The notes beneath the pieces are model-generated. The model had not been told where the DNA came from. It saw only the letters and a list, made by a program, of their open reading frames with translations, and did not search any database. Shown in pieces: positions 56,059 to 64,000 of a stretch of DNA of 64,000 bases (positions are counted from its first letter, which is position 1; the number at the start of each line of letters is the position of its first letter). This DNA is from Dipteris shenzhenensis (taxonomy: Eukaryota; Polypodiophyta; Polypodiopsida; Gleicheniales). The position numbers and the translations under genes are program-made. The stretch lies in NCBI GenBank assembly GCA_047967505.1, contig CM106540.1; one strand, given 5' to 3'.

Positions 56059-59000
56059 ATGGCTACAAAATTTATTCCGGGGATGGAGGTGATTTTATGT
56101 TGCAAAAGAGAAGTAGTTGCATTTGCTACAATCCATGAAAGTGATCCAAATTCTATTTGTCAGTTTAGAAGACTTGGCGAAGATAAGGTGGCGGTTATCG
56201 TATCAAGGATTCTTAGTGCACATGTTGAGCTAAAGCATAAGTGTGGGGATATGGAAATCCTTGGAGATGTTATGCCCTATAATACTTCCAACAAAGCATT
56301 TATTGCATGGGACAGAGATGAGACTTATCCAACACATGTCATCAGGAATACAAAGTGCATATCTTTGGATTTTAGAGTGGGAGATATTTTACAAATGTTA
56401 TCATTTACAAATAAGTATGTAGCAGAAGGTCAAGTCTTGGGATTTGAACAAGTTGAACACTGGACATTTGCGCAGATGAGAATTCAAAAAGTTACTGATG
56501 ATGGTATGGATGATAACTCAATGTCATTGGATGGTCCCTACTATGAGGTAGGTAAGGATTTGAGATGGAGCATGCAATTTTTAAAGATTGGAAAGACTCG
56601 GCAGGTGGTTTTTAATGATAAACATAATGTATACTACAACATCAAAGAATTGAAAGAATATGCCAATGTACCAAGCTCTATTCCTTCAGAGATGGATGAT
56701 TCCAATGCACTCAACTATAGCACTGACGTCTTATCAGAAGTCGATGAGTTCATTGGTACCGAGAAAGAAAAATATTTCACAAGTGATGCCTTATCCGGGG
56801 TGGATGAGTTCATGCACATTGAGAACTTGGGCAAAGATGTCAAAAGTGTTATATCTTCAAGCATGGATGGCTTCATGGATACTGATAAAGTTCTTGGAGT
56901 CAAAGCAGGTAACTATGGAATTATGGAAATCATGCACGATAGTATAATGAGTGATGTTCTCTCTGGAGTAGAGGAGTTTCAAGACTATGGAGTTATGAAA
57001 TCCATAGAAAGTGCATCAATGAGCGATGTTCTCTCAGGAATAGATGAGTTTGAAGATCATTCTGGACACTCTATCACCACTGACTATGGAGTTATGAAAT
57101 CCATAGAAAGTGCATCAATGAGTGATGTTCTCTCAGGAATAGATGAGTTTGAAGATCATTCGGGACACTCTAATGCCATTGTGACAAGTGGTTCTACGAT
57201 TGTATCAAAAGTAGGGATGAGATCAACAAAGGACTATTCGGTGTTTGACTTTGATTGTGAACTTGTAAATGTTACAAATGGTTTGACGAATGTATCAAAA
57301 GCAAGGATGACATCAACAAAGGAATATTCAGTATTTGACTGTCAGAGTGATAAGATCAAGGATGCAACATCTCATGAAAACAACGTGACGAATAAATCTT
57401 ACAAGGAGAACTACACAAATCCAAATAAGAATGTACAGAAGGTCCCAAAACGGACATACAGATGCATGAAAAGACAACGAGTGCAGGCAGATCCAGAAAA
57501 GCAACCAAAGAGAATAAGAGTAATGAATGAAGATGTTATGCTAAAAGCAATGCGATCTACATGCTGTAAGCATACATGTATGCGATCCATTAACTTACAT
57601 GACATCAAGGGTTGTAGAGAACATGTCTAACAAAGGAAAGGAAGCAGAAGAAATGAATACCTACTCACGAGATTGTCTTGCTTTCTTGTAAATAATAAGA
57701 GAAGGCGAAGTTCAGGACATCAAATAAGGCCTCTTATAAATGGAAAAAGTATATGCAATAATGCATATCGCATTATTACAGGATTATCACATGGCACATA
57801 TTGGAATTTGGCTAATAAAGCAAAGTATGGAGTTAAATTTAACATTCATGGAAACATAGGAAGGCCCAAAACAAGAGCCTCAACAGTTGCGGCAACAGCA
57901 ATTTTAAAAGATTACATTTATGAAAATGCTTTACCGCAACCCCACCTATCAGAAATGCATCTTCCGATAGGTTTGACCAAAAAAGAAGTATTTAACTCTA
58001 TTGGAGAAACACAGAGGCAAAGAGGGCATGCACCGGCATCTTTTCATACTTTGTATACTCTTTGGAAAAAAAGCTTTGGACATGTTAAAATCCCAAAGAG
58101 GCAAAAAATGTCAGTGCAACGACTGTGATGATCTAAAGTGAGCACTTGAGAGTGCAACATCTCCAGAACAAAAAGAAGCTTACAAAAGAAAGAGAGAATT
58201 TCATCATGGACTTGTTCGACATTCTAGAATAAAATATGCATTTTGGAAGGAGCAAGCTATTTCTCACCCAAATGAGTACATGTGCATTATTGTAGATGGT
58301 ATGGATCAAAATACAACAACATTACCTCGATTCGTTAACACTCCACCTAAGCTACAAGGCAAATACTTTTTAAAGACACATCTATGTGGAGTGTTAGTGC
58401 ACGGATTTAAGTTTTTTGCAGACATATGGATTGATTCCTTGCATCTACATGATAGCAATCAAGTTGTAACATCCGTTATGAAGGCAATTCACAATGTACA
58501 TGCAGAAAAAGGTCGCCTACCAGCAACTTTGAGAATACAAGCAGACAATTGCGGACGAGAGAATAAGAATGTACTCTTCTTTGCATTTTGCTCAATGCTA
58601 ATCGCTCATAGAATCTTCAATGAGATTGAAGTTGGGTTTTTGTTGGTTGGGCACACACATGAGGATATCGATCAGGTATTTAGCACAGTTTCAAGAGAAC
58701 TAAAACACAAGGACATGGAGACAATGGATGACTTGATAAGAAAATGTGGGAGGCAAGTTGGTGGCCGTAAGGAAGGAACAATATGCTCAATGGTTGAGAG
58801 GATGTATGATTGGAAGAGCTTTATTCTACCTTTCATACAAAAAGGTGGTGATGCCCTGATTGGTCATAGCGCTCCACACTATTTTCGATTTTTCTTAAAG
58901 GATGAAAAACCAGTGATGCAATGGCAACACTATTCTCTTGATACAAAATGGGAACCTGAAGAACCTTACTCTCTCTTAACTTCAATCCCGAGCAAAGAAA

Positions 59001-59548
59001 TGCATCCAACATGGGCTCCTATAAAAGAATTCAGCGAGAAATCCAAAGGTGAAATAGAAGGCTTAAAAGCTTTTATTGCATACAAAGAGGAAATGCTCCG
59101 GAGATTTCCTGATTGGAAGCCCTCTTGGAAGGAACACACTACTGTTGTAATTAGCAAGACCTACCAATTGATAAAGGACCTTGCAAAAATGCGAGAAGAT
59201 GATATTCAGGCAGAACGGTCTTTATTTTGGCCAAATGTTGGTAATGACTTGCGTCCAGCATGTGGTCTCTTTGAAAATGAGTTTGAATCGTTGCTCCCAC
59301 GTCCATATTGTGGACCCAAGAAGAGAGAGTTTATGCCACAAATAGACATAGATGTCCATTGTTTTGTTGCAGTTCGACCATCGGATGATGAACATGAGAA
59401 CGTGAAGTACAATACTAAAGTCCATAAGGGCAAGCTCAAATTTCTAGGTCAAGGACCTTATAGAGTCAAAAAAATAAATCCCATTGGATCTGTGTTGCCA
59501 GAAACACTGGATGGAGTCCAGTTCACAACAACAATAAATGGGAGCTGA
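56059..59548 (+). pseudogene. Gene F: DUF7869-type (probably DDE) transposase, broken
   Basis: The ATG at 56059 lies 30 bases after a TTGTTACAG acceptor. The N-terminal domain (VILCCKREVVAFATIHE ... RRLGEDKVAVIVSRIL) resembles the Tnp1/En/Spm-like domain of plant transposons. A linker with repeated SDVLSGIDEFEDHSGHS follows, then CCKHTCMRSI. A TAA at 57628-57630 interrupts; the same frame continues (RRSSGHQIRPLINGKSIC, GRPKTRASTVAA). One extra base in the A-run 58103-58108 shifts frame, and a TGA lies at 58139-58141. The catalytic-looking part is then open to 59548: CIIVDGMDQ, QADNCGRENKN and LVGHTHEDIDQVFS, three acidic motifs spaced as in DDE/RNase H-like enzymes. The N-half of the family is expected to bind DNA or zinc. 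It diverges from gene E. Confidence 0.8.
56983..57180 (+). repeat. 99-bp in-frame tandem repeat in gene F
   Basis: Two adjacent units start GACTATGGAGTTATGAAATC at 56983 and 57082 and encode 33-residue repeats (DYGVMKSIESASMSDVLSGI...). Two to three diverged ancestors (DVLSEVDEF, DALSGVDEF, DVLSGVEEF) precede them, so the linker grows by repeat amplification. Confidence 0.9.
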
Positions 59549-60129
59549 CTGCAATGCTACTGCATCAACATGCAAGACATCCCCAACAATAATGAAGATT
59601 TGGGGGCCCCAAGTCTTCCATAGTTATAGGACTAGATTGTATCACTAGCACTCACTAGCATATGTACGCCTTCGCACATATAGGTAGTTTCAATCTATTT
59701 CAACCTAGGGCACAGAGGTGGTCCTAGCTACCCTATGATTCCCTTAGCAAATTAAGCATATAGGAGGAATGCCCACCTCACTAGCGCACTCACACGTTTC
59801 AAGTACCACTAATAAATTGCACAAATAAAATCCCCAAGAGATACTTGTTTTGATCCACACACACGACACCATCATCACAAAAACACTAAAATGCATTAGC
59901 CACAAAAAAAACATGCACTCTTAGCACATGGCACTATATTGGCATTGTCAAACTGGGACCTGATTCATGTGTGCAATGCCAGGGTGAAGACAGTCCAATA
60001 AGATGGAAAAAGTCCTACAACGCCATCGACAAAGCGACACCTTGCCAAATGGCCCATGCCTCAACCTCAACAGCCCTCCTCAAGTGACCAACCCATGAAT
60101 GCCCGGATGCTCAAGAGTGGGATTGGCAA
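59549..60129. other. Intergenic, no gene recognised
   Basis: A short near-palindrome (GATTTGGGGGCCCCAAGTC) lies at about 59597-59615. Nothing else is recognised. If gene set E/F/G is one mobile element its right end should be in this stretch, but no inverted partner was found near 41-42.6 kb. Confidence 0.4.
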
Positions 60130-63100
60130 CGAGCGGAGGGGCAAAAGTTGATGGGGAAGATGTCGAGTACCTCCATGGTGCACATTGTGGAGGATGATCC
60201 ATCGGTATGCTGGGAAATCAGTATAATCACCCGTGCAGGTACAAAGCCACATGGGTCAACCATAAAGAAAGATGGCAAGATGATGGATTGGCCAATATAG
60301 GAGCAATTGCAACATCAGGTTTGAGATTTGGTGGCAAATGAGTCCCCCTTTTGATGATGACAATTGAGCCAGAAAGGGTGCCCGAAGGATCACGCAAGGT
60401 TTAGTTTGCAGATTCGGTTGCTCAACCAAAGTTAGAGATTGCACAATAAAAATTCAAACTTCATTTACTAGGAAATGGTCCAAAGGTAGTTGAAGCGGCT
60501 CCACTATTGGTGGCTAATCAAGCCCAAAAGCGGGCAACTTATCCACAAAGGCAGTCGGAAATGGAATTCATTCTGGAAGCACCTATCCAGATTTCTCTTG
60601 GGAGGTTTCTCAACTTGGTACCCGGATTCCATCGACAATTGTTGTAATCCCTTCACAAGGAGTCAGAGCTGGAAGAGGTTGATGTATGCTAAGATGATTC
60701 TTCTTCGGTACCAGCAGTTCCTCTCACAGATATGAGAATTCTAATGATCATGGCAAAATCACAAGGCCGGACATTCAAGCAAGTTTTGGTTGATGGAGGT
60801 TTTGGAGTCAACATCGTCACCTTGAAGACATGCCAAGAAATGGGATGGATGTCATGGGAACCGAGGCCGTTCCTAGTCCGCGTAGACCAACATAGAGTTT
60901 GGCCATTGAAGATCTTGCTAGCGGTTTGGAGGTGGTTGGCATCTCGTTTGTGTCCTTTGTGGTGCTAAATATGGAGGCCCTGTCACAAGAATACAGCGTG
61001 CTCTTGGGTAGGCCCTGGCTGTGCCAAGCAAAGGTCAAGTAGAATTGGGAGCATAATGTCATCTTTGTGTAGAGAGGCAAGAAGAAGGTACAGGTTGCGA
61101 TGGCAATAGTGGCGCCCTTGGCAGATGCAGTGCGACTAGTACTATGGCAGAGACGGTGAATATGGCAGATTGCCTAGATGATGATGAAGAAGAGCCATTC
61201 CTCAAAGCTAACCTGGAATTGGTCCCGATATTTTTGGTTGATGTGGAAGGAAGTAAGGAGCATTATCTGCACTAGAATCTATTTGCAGGCTCCATCAGTA
61301 CAGTCCATGATGAGGTGTTCGAGCAGCAACAAGTAGCACACCTGACATGGATTTGTAGGATCTTTTGCAAGCAGGAGCAAGAATTCGAGGAATGGATGAG
61401 CAAAATCACAAGGGTGTAGGAAGATGCGCTAGATACATTATTTTTTGGAAAAGATGGCGCATCAAAACCAGTGAAAATTAGCACTCTTCTGATAGTAGAT
61501 TTTCGAACAGCACTGATCACACTACTGAAGGACTTCTCCAATGTGTTCGCCTGGGACTATGTTGACATGAAGGGCTTGGATCCAAAATTCTACCAACATC
61601 GGGTCAATTTGAAGCCATATGCACCTCCGACCAAGACACAGTGGTATCAAATGAATCCGCATGTGGCTAAACAAATGTGAGAGGCATTGGAGCATTTCTT
61701 GAAGGTGGGATTCATCGCACTAATTGAGAATCCAAAGTGGATCTCACCTATTGTCATCGTGCCTAAGAAAAATAAGAAGTTGCAGATTTGTGTGGATTAT
61801 CGCAAGTTGAATGTGGCCACGGTACCAAATCCTTTCCCTCTACCATACATGGACTCAATGCTTAATGAAGTGGCGGGTCATGAGGTGTACTCCTTTCTAG
61901 ATGGGTATAGTGGATACAACCAAATATGGATGGCCCTGTAAGATTAGCCAAAGATAATATCTATCACATCGTGGGGAGTATATGTATGTACAGTCATGTG
62001 GTTTGGATTGCAGAACGCTCCCTCCACTTTTCAAAGGGCAATGCAAGAAATTTTTGGTTCATACTTGACAAAGTTCATGTAGATCTTTCTAGATAACCTC
62101 AGCATGTTCAAAACTTTTACCGAGCACTTAGAGCATCTGTGGAAGTGTTTCCAGTGATGTCGGGAGGTCTCTTTAAGTTTAAATCCCATGAAATGCGCAT
62201 TTGTAATGCGCATTTGTGGTACATAGCGGTGGGCAACTCTTGGGTCATGTCATCTTGAGGGAAGGAATTGTGGTTGATCTAGACAAGGTGGCCGTGATCA
62301 TCACCCACAACACCTAAAGAGTGCCTGCGGTTCCTGGTCCAGATCCGATGGCATGGCAAACATTTGTGGTTCCTAGCTCATATGGCTATTCCCTTGAATG
62401 CACTCGCCCATGTGGGGCCAAAGGCATTTTTGTGGACCGAGCGACAAAGCATACCGAAAACTCAAAATTCAACTCTCACAAGCACCGGTGTTGATGTCTC
62501 CCAATTGGGAGAAGAATTTTCATGTGTTTGTTGATGCTTCAGATAGGGCTAGTCTTGATGCAGGAGGATGCATACAAATGGTATCGCCTAGTCTACTATG
62601 TGAGCCGATGACTTTCAATAGCTTAAAAAAATTATTCCGTCACTAAATGAGAGGATGCATACAAATGGTATCGCCTAGTCTACTATGTGAGCCGATGACT
62701 TTCAATAGCTTAAAAAAATTATTCCCTCACTAAATGAGAAGGATTGGGAATGATTTTATTCAGTCAACAAATTTTGGCACTACCTGTTGGGCCGACCTTT
62801 TGTGTTTCATGTTGACCATTCTATGTTGTTGTACTTAGTTAAACAGCAAAATCTTACGAGTCGATTGGCACGTTCGGCGTTATTGCTGCAGGAATATGAT
62901 TTTGACGTCATTCATTGGCCAGGCTTGCAGCATGCGGTAGAGGACTACTTATCTCGATTAGAGTCTGGGGAGATGCCAACTGGAGTGGAAGATGAGTTCC
63001 CCAATGTAGAGCTTGCGGCTATCTTTCAGGTAGATCCGATAGACATGGAATCTGAGGTGGTTCTGAAAGGTCTGTGGTCTTGGTATGATGAGATGCTCTC

Positions 63101-63545
63101 GTTCTTGACTACTGGAGTAATGCCCAAGTACCTAAATCAAGACCAAAGGAAGAAATTGGCATTGCGAAGCCATTCTTTTGAAGCAGTGCTAGGCCAACTG
63201 TACCGACGGCATTTGATGAAAGCCTTGCTGTGGTGTTTCCAACCTCATGAGGAAGAGGCAGTGCTAATGGAGGCCCATTGCGAGGTTTCAGGTGGACATT
63301 TTGCGGGGGCAATAACCACAAAGAAAATTCTACAAGCAGGCCTATGGTAGCCAACCATGCAGAAGGATGACCGGTGGTTCACAAAGAGTTGCAATCTTTT
63401 CAAAAATGGGTTCTGGACTTCATGGGTCCATTTCGGCCAGCTACTACCCGCATGCAGAATTGTTACATGCTAGTGGAAATTGATTACTGTACCAAATGGG
63501 TGGAGGCACGAGCTTTGCGAGATAATACTGAAACTCCAAATTCAC
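60130..63545 (+). pseudogene. Ty3/gypsy polyprotein relic (protease, RT, RNase H, start of integrase)
   Basis: Plus-strand fragments appear in the canonical order with many stops and shifts. A gag-pol linker (ISIITRAGTKP near 60220) is followed by a protease with VDGGFGVNIVTL (60795). Reverse transcriptase follows: LQICVDYRKLN, FPLPYMDSML, FLDGYSGYNQI with a stop at 61939, VMWFGLQNAPSTFQRAM, and FLDNLSM where YxDD is expected. RNase H has FHVFVDASD and, after 62800, FVFHVDHSMLLYLV and HWPGLQHAVEDYLSRL. The integrase zinc finger (HEEEAVLMEAHCE) and the first catalytic block (WVLDFMGPFRPATTRMQN, VEIDYCTKWVEA) come last. The remaining integrase and any LTR are absent. The order protease-RT-RNase H-integrase defines Ty3/gypsy. 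Confidence 0.9.
62566..62739 (+). repeat. 87-bp tandem duplication inside the gypsy RNase H relic
   Basis: GGATGCATACAAATGGTATC begins at 62566 and again at 62653; the two units differ at about one position. It is younger than the decay of the element. Confidence 0.92.
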
Positions 63546-64000
63546 AACCTTTGCGTCGATGGACTGAGAATAAATATATACCAAAGGATGAAAGGATGAA
63601 ACTATGTGTGTGCGTGCCATCACCATAGCGATGCGAAGCAGGGGGAAGCAAAGAGAGTTGAATGCAGGTAGAGGCAGGAAGATGAAGGAAGTTAGAGGAC
63701 TGATAGTGTGATGAGAAAGAATAGGAACACAATAGGTATATGTAAAAAAATGACCAAAGATTGCAGTCCAAATTGCCAATACCCCTCCTTGACGACAAGG
63801 TGTTGCATGGCGGCTGGGATAAGACCTTGTAGAAGACTGTTATCATCATGATCTTACCATCCTACCACATGTACTCCCGTGACTGTTGTCATCATGCATC
63901 TTACCATCCTTCCACATGTCCTCCCGTGATTGCTCTGCCGCCTCCACCTCAAACTAGGAAATTTGTGCCTCATTAGATATCAGAAAGGGGCACTGAAGAA
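63546..64000. other. Flank of the gypsy relic, nothing recognised
   Basis: No domain or repeat is seen except a short repeat of ATCTTACCATCC(T/A)(A/T)CCACATGT near 63855 and 63899. The window ends here. Confidence 0.4.

Noticed and set aside
41800-60100. Terminal inverted repeats for the E/F/G gene set
   Set aside because: By eye no inverted pair was found between 41.0-42.6 kb and 59.5-60.1 kb; the near-palindrome at 59597-59615 has no partner.
1-64000. tRNA, rRNA or CRISPR features
   Set aside because: No tRNA cloverleaf, ribosomal segment or spacer-repeat array was recognised; the hairpin arrays at 15.3-17.4 kb have related, not unique, intervening sequence.

Overview
The window is nuclear DNA of a land plant. 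Evidence: GT-AG introns of about 80-130 nt, a 1-kb interstitial array of the plant telomere motif TTTAGGG, a plant-type four-helix membrane protein, a TraB-family gene, Ty3/gypsy and Ty1/copia relics with tRNA-Asp and tRNA-iMet primer sites, and a Helitron relic. The density of decayed elements would suit a large-genome non-seed plant such as a fern or moss, but the species cannot be fixed from sequence alone. Only two genes look like ordinary host genes: the membrane protein (136-687, minus) and a six-exon TraB-family gene (34033-35432, minus).

The most notable object is an 11.75-kb element at 11022-22767 bounded by 32-bp inverted repeats that differ at two positions. It is nested in the leader of a minus-strand Ty3/gypsy relic, whose LTR and tRNA-Asp primer site lie at 23145 onward and 23123-23140 and whose gag continues below 11020. 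It carries four spliced genes in the order A(+), B(-), C(+), D(-). D is a transposase-like protein with one apparent frameshift. B is an intact seven-exon gene fusing a histone H3/CENH3-like histone fold to a Ulp1/C48 (SUMO-protease-type) cysteine protease domain. A ends in a region that could be a ubiquitin-like fold. C is a nuclear-looking acidic protein of unknown family. The divergent B/C interval holds six copies of a 71-72 bp hairpin and three G-box palindromes.

A second, related-looking gene set occupies about 42.6-59.6 kb. Gene E (44181-49093, minus, eight exons) encodes two tandem C48 domains; the second has Ser in place of the catalytic Cys. Gene F (56059-59548, plus) is a broken DUF7869-type, probably DDE, transposase. 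G (42639-43073, minus) is a small coiled-coil protein. E and F diverge from a 7-kb interval packed with satellites: AT-rich duplications, a polypyrimidine satellite studded with the palindrome GCTGCCGCGGCAGC, a CCCACT/CCCAT satellite, and the TTTAGGG array. No terminal repeats were found for this set.

Remaining layout: 1-5 kb host gene, microsatellites and a MITE-like unit; 5.0-11.0 kb two decayed gypsy gag regions; 23.1-27.9 kb gypsy LTR, protease and repeat relics; 28078-30705 a complete, very young gag-only LTR retrotransposon (TR-GAG type); 30.7-33.3 kb decayed retroelement sequence; 35.6-36.2 kb tandem duplications; 37.5-40.8 kb a decayed Helitron beside a broken protein-kinase gene; 60.1-63.5 kb a decayed Ty3/gypsy pol.
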